A stretch of DNA of 6,393 nucleotides from an uncultured Gammaproteobacteria bacterium. Lineage in GTDB: Bacteria; Pseudomonadota; Gammaproteobacteria; SZUA-140. This document shows positions 1-6,393 of the stretch, piece after piece; position 1 is the stretch's first letter; each line of letters starts with the position of its first letter. Position numbers and translations under genes: made by a program. Location of the stretch: NCBI GenBank assembly GCA_945787585.1, contig CALZIG010000135.1, forward strand, positions 1 to 6,393, given 5' to 3'. The notes under the pieces are model-generated. The model was not told the DNA's origin, searched no databases, and saw only the letters and a list, made by a program, of their open reading frames with translations.

Positions 1-1284
<1,284 letters not shown>

Positions 1285-1304
1285 TGAGGGAGAAATCTTA
1301 AAAA

Positions 1305-1332
1305 GTTAAATTGAATGGTTCGTATCGGTCAT
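1305..1332 (-). promoter_or_regulatory. Weak candidate promoter for ahcY and its riboswitch
   Basis: On the minus strand, ATGACC (1332-1327; 4 of 6 matches to TTGACA) is separated by 16 bp from TTTAAC (1310-1305; 4 of 6 matches to TATAAT). Transcription would begin near 1298, about 14 bases before the first riboswitch helix, which suits a dedicated riboswitch transcript. Both hexamers are weak and the region is AT-rich, so chance matches are likely. The alternative is that ahcY is expressed only by read-through from metK. Confidence 0.25.
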
Positions 1333-1337
1333 TCCGG

Positions 1338-1400
1338 GGCTGAAGTTTAATTCAGGTTGGCGTATGAATAAACCCCAACCTGAATTTTGCTCCTTCAGCC
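1338..1400. repeat. Nested inverted repeat (63-nt hairpin) between metK and ahcY
   Basis: Two perfect inverted repeats are nested. The outer arms are GGCTGAAG (1338-1345) and CTTCAGCC (1393-1400), 8 bp. The inner arms are AATTCAGGTTGG (1349-1360) and CCAACCTGAATT (1375-1386), 12 bp. They enclose a 14-base loop (1361-1374) and are separated by a 3/6-base asymmetric internal loop. The hairpin begins 32 bases after the metK stop codon and ends 53 bases before the riboswitch. It lacks a U-tract on the minus strand, so it is not a standard intrinsic terminator for metK. It could be an RNA stability or processing element, a Rho-associated 3' end, or a copy of a dispersed palindromic repeat. The pairing is directly visible; the role is unknown. 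Confidence 0.8.
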
Positions 1401-1431
1401 GCGCGCTGATTTCGTGATTTATTCTTACAAA

Positions 1432-2592
1432 CTAGATGCCGGCAGCATCGCGCAGTGCATCCGCCTTGTCGGTCCGTTCCCAGGTGAAGTTGGGCTCTTC
1501 GCGACCAAAGTGACCGTATGCGGCGGTGGGCCCGTAGATTGGACGGAGCAGATCGAGCATTGCAATCAGTCCTTTGGGACGCAGGTCGAAGTGCTCACGC
1601 ACCAGTGTCACGATTTTGTCATCGGCGATCTTGCCGGTGCCGAAGGTGTCGACTGAAATGGATGTGGGTTCAGCCACACCGATGGCGTAGGAGATCTGAA
1701 TCTCGCAACGATCGGCAAGGCCAGCAGCCACAATATTCTTCGCAACATAACGGCCCGCATAGGCTGCCGAGCGATCAACCTTAGAAGGGTCTTTGCCGGA
1801 AAAGGCACCGCCGCCATGACGCGCCATGCCACCATAGGTGTCGACGATGATCTTGCGACCGGTCAGGCCACAGTCACCCACAGGGCCACCAACCACAAAA
1901 CGACCGGTCGGGTTAAGGTGGTACTGGGTCGTTTTGCTGAGCCATTCGGCCGGTAGGGTCGGCTTGATGATCTCTTCCATCACCGCTTCACGCAGTGCTT
2001 CGGTGCTGATGTCAGGGCTGTGCTGGGTTGATAGCACGACCGCTTCAATGCCGACCGGCTTGTGATCTTCATAGCGAAAGGTGACCTGACTCTTGGCGTC
2101 CGGGCGCAGCCACGGCAAGGTGCCATTTTTGCGCACTTCGGCCTGACGCTTGACCAGCTTGTGGGCATAGTGAACCGGCGCAGGCATCAAAACATCAGTC
2201 TCGTTGCTGGCGTAGCCAAACATCAGTCCCTGATCGCCGGCGCCCTGTTCGTGGTCGTCAAACTCGTCGACGCCCTGCGCGATGTCCGGTGACTGTTTGT
2301 CAATCGAGGTGATCACGGCGCAGGATTCCCAGTCGAAGCCCATATCTGAGCTGTTGTAGCCGATCTCTTTGACGGTCTTGCGGACGATGTCCTGCATGTC
2401 GACCCACGCTGTAGTAGTGATTTCGCCGGAGAGGATCACCATGCCGGTGTTGACCATGGTTTCGCAGGCGACGCGTGCGGCAGGGTCCTGTTCAAAAATG
2501 GCGTCGAGCACTGCGTCGGAGATTTGATCGGCAACCTTATCCGGGTGGCCTTCAGAAACAGATTCAGAAGTGAAGAGATGTGATGTTGTCAT
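1432..2592 (-). CDS. metK: S-adenosylmethionine synthetase (methionine adenosyltransferase)
   Basis: This cytoplasmic enzyme joins methionine and ATP to make S-adenosylmethionine, releasing phosphate and pyrophosphate. At 386 residues it matches the usual bacterial length (384 in E. coli) with a two-residue offset. The N-terminal [11 protein letters not shown] holds His16 and Asp18, which bind ATP and magnesium. Signature 1, [11 protein letters not shown], is at 117-127, and signature 2, GGGAFSGKD, the phosphate-binding loop, is at 260-268. Lys167, Asp240, Arg246, Lys247, Lys267, Lys271 and Asp273 correspond to the E. coli active-site residues. The C-terminus, with AAYGHFGRE and ending LRDAAGI, is complete. 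An AGAGGA ribosome binding site lies 5-6 bases before the ATG. The gene is first in a probable transcription unit with ahcY and is transcribed away from the thioredoxin-like gene. I see no oddity in the protein and no recognisable SAM riboswitch or MetJ box in front of it. Confidence 0.98.
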   Translation of the reverse strand: MTTSHLFTSESVSEGHPDKVADQISDAVLDAIFEQDPAARVACETMVNTGMVILSGEITTTAWVDMQDIVRKTVKEIGYNSSDMGFDWESCAVITSIDKQSPDIAQGVDEFDDHEQGAGDQGLMFGYASNETDVLMPAPVHYAHKLVKRQAEVRKNGTLPWLRPDAKSQVTFRYEDHKPVGIEAVVLSTQHSPDISTEALREAVMEEIIKPTLPAEWLSKTTQYHLNPTGRFVVGGPVGDCGLTGRKIIVDTYGGMARHGGGAFSGKDPSKVDRSAAYAGRYVAKNIVAAGLADRCEIQISYAIGVAEPTSISVDTFGTGKIADDKIVTLVREHFDLRPKGLIAMLDLLRPIYGPTAAYGHFGREEPNFTWERTDKADALRDAAGI

Positions 2593-2649
2593 GCCGTCCT
2601 CTATGAGTTTTATGACGAGTTGATTTGGCTTGAATTGCGAATTTTTACT

Positions 2650-2669
2650 CGATTTTGCATATCAAAACG
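2650..2669. repeat. Short imperfect palindrome in the metK 5' leader
   Basis: CGaTTTTG (2650-2657) can pair with CAAAACG (2663-2669) around a 5-base loop, with one bulged base, giving 7 bp. Given the promoter proposed for metK, the element would begin about 7 bases into the transcript. It could be a small 5' hairpin protecting the mRNA or an operator. It is AT-rich and short, so it may mean nothing. Confidence 0.3.
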
Positions 2670-2682
2670 CGAAAGGTTAGCG

Positions 2683-2711
2683 ATTGTAGCGACTTGCTGG
2701 CGAGATGTCAT
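2683..2711 (-). promoter_or_regulatory. Sigma70-type promoter for metK(-ahcY)
   Basis: On the minus strand the -35 hexamer ATGACA (2711-2706; 5 of 6 matches to TTGACA) is separated by exactly 17 bp from the -10 hexamer TACAAT (2688-2683; 5 of 6 matches to TATAAT). Transcription would start near 2676, giving metK a leader of about 84 bases. This is the best promoter match in the window. It lies back to back with the proposed promoter of the thioredoxin-like gene, the facing -35 ends being about 35 bp apart. Confidence 0.65.
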
Positions 2712-2745
2712 TAGCGCTTAATTTCATCGCCTTTGAATCGAAGGG

Positions 2746-2774
2746 TGTTTGCGGCGCGATGAGCGACGTATAAT
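2746..2774 (+). promoter_or_regulatory. Candidate promoter for the thioredoxin-like gene
   Basis: A perfect -10 hexamer TATAAT lies at 2769-2774. With a 17-bp spacer the -35 position is TGTTTG (2746-2751), a poor match to TTGACA; neighbouring registers (TTTGCG at 2748) are no better. Transcription would start near 2781, leaving a leader of about 25 bases before the ATG at 2806, enough for the ribosome binding site. This start would exclude the longer reading frame beginning at TTG 2749. Confidence 0.5.
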
Positions 2775-2805
2775 GCGGTTTTTAATGTTAGGAGAGGGTG
2801 CCATT

Positions 2806-3366
2806 ATGGTGAGTCTTGAGACCCCGTTGTGTGAATTTGGTAAAGCTGCGATTGATTTTGATCTGCCCGGTGTCGATGGCAAGCGTTGGACGCTGGCCGA
2901 CTGCAAGGGTGAAAACGGTTTGCTGGTGATGTTTATCTGCAATCACTGTCCTTATGTGAAGGCGATCCGTGAGCGGATTGTGCGGGACGCGCGTGAATTA
3001 CAGGCCAGCGGCGTGAATTTTGTGGCGATTATGTCCAATGACCCCACTGATTATCCCGAGGACTCCTTTGAAAATATGCAGAAAGTGGCGGCTGAGTTTG
3101 ATTTTCCTTTTCCGTATCTATTAGATGAGACTCAGGCAGTCGCCAAGGCCTATGGGGCGATCTGTACCCCAGATTTTTTCGGCTACAACGGTCAGCTTGA
3201 GTTGCAGTACCGCGGTCGGCTCGACGCCAGTCGTAAGGAGGCCGCGCCGCAGGATGCGCGACGTGAGCTCTTTGAGGCGATGCAGTTAGTGGCGCAAACG
3301 GGAGAAGGGCCGCGTGAGCAGATTCCTAGCATGGGGTGCTCCATAAAGTGGATTTCTTCTGAATAA
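2806..3366 (+). CDS. Thioredoxin-fold (AhpC/TSA-like redoxin) family protein with CNHC motif
   Basis: The product has 186 residues, a thioredoxin-like fold and no signal peptide or membrane segment, so it is probably cytoplasmic. FDLPGVDGKRWTL (18-30) is the usual N-terminal redoxin segment. FICNHCPYVKA (43-53) holds a CxxC pair, Cys45 and Cys48, at the thioredoxin active-site position. Thr121-Pro122-Asp123 is the expected cis-proline region. A third cysteine, Cys178, sits in a C-terminal SMGCSIKW motif that I recall as typical of this uncharacterised family. A thiol-disulfide reductase or peroxidase-like role is inferred from fold and motif only; the substrate is unknown. ATG 2806 is chosen because TTAGGAGAGGG sits just upstream; the frame stays open back to TTG 2749, but that extension covers the -10 box and the ribosome binding site. 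It is transcribed alone, divergently from metK, with no partner gene beside it. Confidence 0.88.
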   Translation: MVSLETPLCEFGKAAIDFDLPGVDGKRWTLADCKGENGLLVMFICNHCPYVKAIRERIVRDARELQASGVNFVAIMSNDPTDYPEDSFENMQKVAAEFDFPFPYLLDETQAVAKAYGAICTPDFFGYNGQLELQYRGRLDASRKEAAPQDARRELFEAMQLVAQTGEGPREQIPSMGCSIKWISSE

Positions 3367-3757
3367 ACATGATTTTGAGAGAGATTCACCGCAGTTTAGC
3401 CGTTGTTTCGCTCAAAAGCGGCGTTAACCGCGATTGACTGACGCCCATATCTTATTGTTCATAAAGAACTTTCTGTTTTCCTGGTGATTGGCTATTGCCG
3501 AACAGGCACGGGTGAGCGAAAATAGCCGGTTCTTGTCGATAGAAGTAATCGGTGAAATTAAGTGGTTGAGTCGGTTGGTTTTTGACTTTCTCCTCTCATC
3601 GGGGAGATGGGTATTGTTTGATACCGGACAGCAGCGAGCATAAGTAGTTCTGTGTGCGTGACCTGACCTATCGACAATTGACGCAGCAATGTCTTTGTAT
3701 CCGCGGAGTATTTTGAGGCGCACTTAGTCGCTAGCTAAGGTGCCCGCTGATAGTGGC
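3367..3757. other. Gene-free stretch between the thioredoxin-like gene and the tkt promoter region
   Basis: I can support no gene here. The only long frame, minus strand 3424-3723, starts at GTG, has no Shine-Dalgarno sequence and gives a protein of no recognisable family. Short inverted repeats are present: GCCGTT/AGCGGC (3399-3404 with 3417-3422, one G-U pair), GCGG/CCGC (3418-3421 with 3428-3431), GGCTATT/AATAGCC (3490-3496 with 3521-3527), TCTCC/GGAGA (3589-3593 with 3603-3607) and GGTAT/ATACC (3610-3614 with 3621-3625). None is followed by a U-tract, so no intrinsic terminator for the preceding gene is evident. Confidence 0.6.
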
Positions 3758-3763
3758 TATAAT
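3758..3763 (+). promoter_or_regulatory. Candidate -10 element for tkt
   Basis: A perfect TATAAT hexamer lies 165 bases before the tkt start codon. No convincing -35 is present; 17 bp upstream the sequence is CTAAGG. There is no properly spaced extended -10 TG either. A promoter here may need an activator. Transcription would begin near 3770, giving a leader of about 158 bases containing the possible RNA structure described next. Confidence 0.35.
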
Positions 3764-3784
3764 TGGTAGTCGTTTAGATGAAAA

Positions 3785-3893
3785 GCGTTCAGTGACGCGC
3801 GACAGCGCCTGGGCTGATCCGGTTGCCTGAAAGAAAGTCGGCAAGGGCTAAAAGAATTTACAAGGCAGCGATGGTGGAAAACTATCGGTGCTG
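3785..3893 (+). other. Possible structured 5' leader RNA of tkt
   Basis: Several helices can be drawn. GCGT/ACGC (3785-3788 with 3795-3798) is a small hairpin. GCGCCT (3805-3810) pairs with AGGCaGC (3863-3869, one bulge) and encloses CCggTTGCC (3819-3827) paired with GGCAAGG (3840-3846, two bulged bases). A downstream helix, CAGCGAT (3866-3872) with ATC-ggt-GCTG (3884-3893), would use bases from the closing strand of the previous helix, so the two exclude each other. A T-rich run (3900-3910) and the AGGAG ribosome binding site of tkt follow. I recognise no known riboswitch consensus, including TPP. The helices are short, found by eye, and may be chance pairings. Confidence 0.3.
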
Positions 3894-3927
3894 AAACAGT
3901 TTTTATTTTTGATATTAGGAGAAAGCA

Positions 3928-5901
3928 ATGCCATCTCGTAGAGATCTAGCAAATGCCGTTCGTGCGCTGAGCATGGATGCGGTACAGAAAGCCAATTCTG
4001 GGCATCCAGGGGCACCAATGGGGATGGCGGATATCGCTGAGGTTTTGTGGAACGATAATATGAACCACAATCCAGCCAACCCAAACTGGAGCAACCGCGA
4101 CCGTTTTATTTTGTCGAATGGTCACGGCTCAATGCTGATCTACTCTCTGTTACATCTGACGGGCTACGACCTCGCTATTGATGATCTAAAACAGTTTCGT
4201 CAACTGCATTCGAGAACGCCGGGGCATCCTGAATATGGTTATGCACCGGGTGTTGAAACCACCACTGGCCCACTCGGTCAGGGTATTACCAATGGTGTGG
4301 GCATGGCGATCGCTGAAAAAGCACTGGCGGCGCAGTTCAATCAGAAGGGTGATGAAATTGTTGACCATCACACCTATGTGTTCCTCGGCGATGGCTGCCT
4401 GATGGAAGGCATCTCCCACGAAGCTTGTTCACTGGCAGGTACATTGGGGCTGGGCAAACTGATCGCATTCTGGGATGACAATGGTATCTCTATTGATGGG
4501 CACGTGGATGGCTGGTTCACTGATGATACCCCTAAGCGTTTTGAATCTTACGGTTGGCATGTGATTGCGGACGTTGATGGCCACGATGCTGACGCAGTTG
4601 CCAAAGCGATTAGTGACGCGAAGGCGATGACAGATAAACCGACCATGATCTGTTGTAAAACCACCATCGGTTTTGGTTCGCCGAATAAGGCGGGCACCCA
4701 CGCCTGTCACGGCGCAGCACTAGGACAGGACGAGATTAACTTGACCAAAGCTGCACTGGGTTGGGATCACGGCGCATTTGAAATACCTGCTGATATCTAT
4801 GCTGGTTGGGATGCAAAAGAGAAAGGTGCGGCAGCAGAAGCGGCGTGGAATGAAAAGTTTGCTGCATACAAAGCAAAATTCCCAGCGCTGGCAGCGGAAT
4901 ATGAGCGTCGTGTCGCGGGTGATCTGCCTGCTGATTGGGCAGCTAAGTCGGCTGATTACATCGCTGGCGTTAATGCCGCAGCAAAAAGCCCAGCCACACG
5001 TCAGGCATCACTGGCGGCTATCGAAGCCTATTCACCCATATTGCCTGAGTTGTTTGGTGGCTCCGCTGATCTGGGTTGCTCAAACCTGACCGAATGGTCT
5101 GGTTACAAACCAATGGACAGCAATGAGGTGCCTAACTATATTCGCTACGGTGTGCGTGAATTCGGAATGTCTGCGATCATGAACGGCATTACCTTGCACG
5201 GCGGCCTGATCCCGTTTGGCGCGACCTTCCTGATGTTCTCTGAGTACGCCCGTAACGCACTGCGTATGGCGGCGCTGATGAAGATCCGCACCATTTTTGT
5301 GTTTACCCACGATTCGATTGGCCTGGGCGAAGATGGCCCAACCCATCAGCCTGTCGAGCAGATTCCTACCCTGCGTATGATTCCGAACATGGCCGTGTGG
5401 CGTCCTTGCGATGCAGTCGAAGCGGCTGTCGCCTGGGCACAGGCGATTGAACGTAAAGATGGCCCGTCGACGTTGATCTTTTCTCGTCAGGCGCTGGATC
5501 ATCAGACACGTACCGATGCGCAGATTGCGGACATCACTAAAGGTGGTTACATTCTGAAAGATTGTGACGGTACACCTGATGCGATCATCATCGGCACAGG
5601 TTCCGAAGTTTCACTGGCAACAGGCGCTGCAGCAGCGATGACGGGTAAGAAGGTTCGTGTTGTTTCGATGCCTTCTACCACTGTTTTTGATGCACAGGAC
5701 GAGGCTTATCGTTCATCAGTGCTGATCAAAGGTGTGCCAACGGTCGCTGTTGAAGCTGCCGTGACCGGCGGCTGGTACAAGTATGCGGACGCGGTCGTTG
5801 GCATCGACCACTTTGGTGAGTCTGCGCCAGCGGGTGAACTGTTTAAAGAATTTGGTTTTACTGTAGAGAATGTAGTCGCTGCGGTTGAAGGCGTTCTTTA
5901 A
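3928..5901 (+). CDS. tkt: Transketolase
   Basis: This thiamine-diphosphate- and divalent-metal-dependent cytoplasmic enzyme moves two-carbon ketol units between sugar phosphates in the pentose phosphate pathway and, in autotrophs, the Calvin cycle. It has 657 residues (663 in E. coli TktA) and shares E. coli numbering to about residue 520. The N-terminal cofactor-binding domain carries His26, His66, His100, the GDG metal/diphosphate motif with Asp155 and Glu160, Asn185 and His261. The middle domain carries Arg358, Ser385, catalytic Glu411, Phe434, Tyr440, His461, Asp469, His473 and Arg520. The C-terminal domain (about 540-657) is a few residues shorter than in E. coli, near 570 and 605-625. 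Where I recall SADLAPSN in E. coli, this protein has [13 protein letters not shown] lies 6 bases before the ATG, and the N-terminus aligns with TktA. gap follows 82 bp later and uses the glyceraldehyde-3-phosphate Tkt handles. The sequence cannot tell a heterotrophic from a Calvin-cycle (CbbT) role. Confidence 0.97.
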   Translation: MPSRRDLANAVRALSMDAVQKANSGHPGAPMGMADIAEVLWNDNMNHNPANPNWSNRDRFILSNGHGSMLIYSLLHLTGYDLAIDDLKQFRQLHSRTPGHPEYGYAPGVETTTGPLGQGITNGVGMAIAEKALAAQFNQKGDEIVDHHTYVFLGDGCLMEGISHEACSLAGTLGLGKLIAFWDDNGISIDGHVDGWFTDDTPKRFESYGWHVIADVDGHDADAVAKAISDAKAMTDKPTMICCKTTIGFGSPNKAGTHACHGAALGQDEINLTKAALGWDHGAFEIPADIYAGWDAKEKGAAAEAAWNEKFAAYKAKFPALAAEYERRVAGDLPADWAAKSADYIAGVNAAAKSPATRQASLAAIEAYSPILPELFGGSADLGCSNLTEWSGYKPMDSNEVPNYIRYGVREFGMSAIMNGITLHGGLIPFGATFLMFSEYARNALRMAALMKIRTIFVFTHDSIGLGEDGPTHQPVEQIPTLRMIPNMAVWRPCDAVEAAVAWAQAIERKDGPSTLIFSRQALDHQTRTDAQIADITKGGYILKDCDGTPDAIIIGTGSEVSLATGAAAAMTGKKVRVVSMPSTTVFDAQDEAYRSSVLIKGVPTVAVEAAVTGGWYKYADAVVGIDHFGESAPAGELFKEFGFTVENVVAAVEGVL

Positions 5902-5915
5902 TCAACCATGATTAA
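5898..5915 (+). repeat. Small palindrome over the tkt stop codon
   Basis: TTAATC (5898-5903) pairs with GATTAA (5910-5915) around a 6-base loop. It includes the tkt stop codon and lies three bases before the larger GC-rich hairpin. The two may form adjacent stem-loops at the end of the tkt message. Six AT-rich pairs alone are weak evidence of function. Confidence 0.35.
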
Positions 5916-5917
5916 GT

Positions 5918-5958
5918 CCGCCGCGCTGTTTTTATAGCGCAGGCGGCGAAATATTTTT
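5918..5958 (+). terminator. Terminator-like GC-rich hairpin between tkt and gap
   Basis: CCGCCGCGCT (5918-5927) pairs with AGCGC-a-GGCGG (5936-5946), 10 bp with a single bulged A and an 8-base loop. A T-run (5954-5958) follows after a 7-base gap, which is further than in an ideal intrinsic terminator, so termination may be partial. The gap ribosome binding site begins only about ten bases later. The element could lower read-through from tkt into gap, mark an RNA processing site that separates the two messages, or stabilise the tkt 3' end. Confidence 0.55.
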
Positions 5959-5983
5959 ATTTACCTTTAGGAGTAAAGTTGTA

Positions 5984-6393
5984 ATGGCAATTAAAATCGG
6001 TATTAACGGCTTTGGTCGTATCGGTCGTATGGCCTTCCGTGCAGTGGCACAAGAGTTCGATGACATGGAGATTGTTGCGATCAATGATCTGCTGGACGCC
6101 GACTATCTGGCGTACATGCTGAAATATGACTCTGTACATGGTCGTTTCGACGGTGAAGTTTCTGTCGATAACGGTGCGCTGATTGTTAACGGTAAGAAGA
6201 TTCGCCTGACCGCTGAGCGTAACCCAGCTGACCTGAAATGGAATGAAGTCGATGTCGACATCGTGCTGGAATGTACCGGTTTCTTCCTGACTGAAGAGAC
6301 CTGTCAGGCGCACATCGATGCGGGTGCGAAGAAGGTTGTGCAGTCTGCGCCTTCTAAGGATGCCACCCCAATGTTCGTCTATGGCGTTAACCA
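5984..6393 (+). CDS. gap: Glyceraldehyde-3-phosphate dehydrogenase, type I, C-terminus cut by window edge
   Basis: This cytoplasmic enzyme converts glyceraldehyde-3-phosphate, phosphate and NAD(P)+ to 1,3-bisphosphoglycerate in glycolysis, or the reverse in gluconeogenesis and the Calvin cycle. The first 136 residues are visible. INGFGRIGR (7-15) is the Rossmann nucleotide-binding loop. AINDL with Asp35 ending the second strand suggests NAD rather than NADP preference. [10 protein letters not shown] (47-55 region), [19 protein letters not shown] (68-86) and [16 protein letters not shown] (121-136) are typical of the E. coli GapA-like type. The catalytic cysteine (SCTTN motif) and substrate-binding C-terminal domain lie beyond the right edge. 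AGGAG (5969-5973) lies 10 bases before the ATG, a slightly long but acceptable spacing. The gene probably belongs to a central-carbon cluster led by tkt; the hairpin between them may uncouple their expression. Confidence 0.97.
   Translation, partial: MAIKIGINGFGRIGRMAFRAVAQEFDDMEIVAINDLLDADYLAYMLKYDSVHGRFDGEVSVDNGALIVNGKKIRLTAERNPADLKWNEVDVDIVLECTGFFLTEETCQAHIDAGAKKVVQSAPSKDATPMFVYGVN

Noticed and set aside
1338..1400. Nested hairpin as an intrinsic terminator for metK
   Set aside because: The minus-strand sequence after either stem is AAAC or CCGG, with no U-tract. On the plus strand a short T-run follows the inner stem, but no plus-strand gene ends there.
2593..2682. SAM riboswitch or MetJ box in the metK leader
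   Set aside because: The leader is short and AT-rich, shows only one weak 7-bp palindrome, and lacks tandem AGACGTCT-like repeats or a recognisable SAM aptamer core.
2749..2805. N-terminal extension of the thioredoxin-like gene from TTG 2749 or ATG 2785
   Set aside because: The extension runs through the TATAAT box and the TTAGGAGAGGG ribosome binding site, and the family's N-terminal segment begins after ATG 2806.
3424..3723. A 99-residue minus-strand open frame between the thioredoxin-like gene and tkt
   Set aside because: It begins with GTG, has no Shine-Dalgarno sequence, resembles no family I know, and has an irregular composition consistent with chance.
3890..3903. Cra (FruR)-like sequence GCTGAAACAGTTTT just before tkt
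   Set aside because: It fits the degenerate half-site but lacks the second half of the palindrome, lies deep in the leader downstream of the proposed promoter, and such matches are common by chance.
3764..3927. TPP riboswitch upstream of the thiamine-diphosphate enzyme tkt
   Set aside because: The conserved TPP elements (CTGAGA and the paired GCGnAGGGA-type segment) are absent, and tkt uses TPP rather than making it.
5080..5502. A 140-residue minus-strand frame inside tkt, with similar frames opposite ahcY, metK and gap
   Set aside because: They lie antisense to, or out of frame with, well-supported conserved genes, and show no family motifs and no ribosome binding site.

Overview
This is a housekeeping segment of a bacterial chromosome, most likely from a gammaproteobacterium with medium GC. 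The MetK and transketolase proteins align almost without gaps to my memory of the E. coli proteins through their catalytic cores, and the Gap N-terminus is of the E. coli GapA type. It is probably not an enteric bacterium: it has S-adenosylhomocysteine hydrolase (AhcY) preceded by an SAH riboswitch, whereas E. coli recycles SAH through Pfs/LuxS. I cannot name the genus. I see no insertion sequence, phage gene, tRNA, rRNA or CRISPR array.

Left half, minus strand: metK (complete) is followed by ahcY (C-terminus cut by the left edge). MetK makes S-adenosylmethionine (SAM), and AhcY removes the S-adenosylhomocysteine (SAH) left after methylation, so the pair covers two steps of the activated methyl cycle. 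A good sigma70-type promoter (ATGACA, 17-bp spacer, TACAAT) precedes metK. The 242-bp metK-ahcY gap holds a nested inverted repeat that can form a 63-nt hairpin, a weak possible second promoter, and an SAH riboswitch ending just before the ahcY Shine-Dalgarno sequence. ahcY can therefore be tuned by SAH separately from metK.

Middle, plus strand: divergent from metK is a single gene for a 186-residue cytoplasmic thioredoxin-fold protein with a CNHC active-site motif. A 561-bp stretch without a supportable gene follows. Its last ~150 bases look like a structured 5' leader for the next gene.

Right half, plus strand: tkt (complete transketolase) and gap (glyceraldehyde-3-phosphate dehydrogenase, cut by the right edge) are 82 bp apart, separated by a GC-rich terminator-like hairpin. 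Tkt produces and consumes glyceraldehyde-3-phosphate, the substrate of Gap. From general knowledge of gammaproteobacterial gene order, pgk and fba (sometimes pyk) may follow. No new multi-gene system is visible. The most notable content is regulatory RNA: the SAH riboswitch (a known class, strongly supported), the metK-ahcY hairpin and the possible tkt leader structure.
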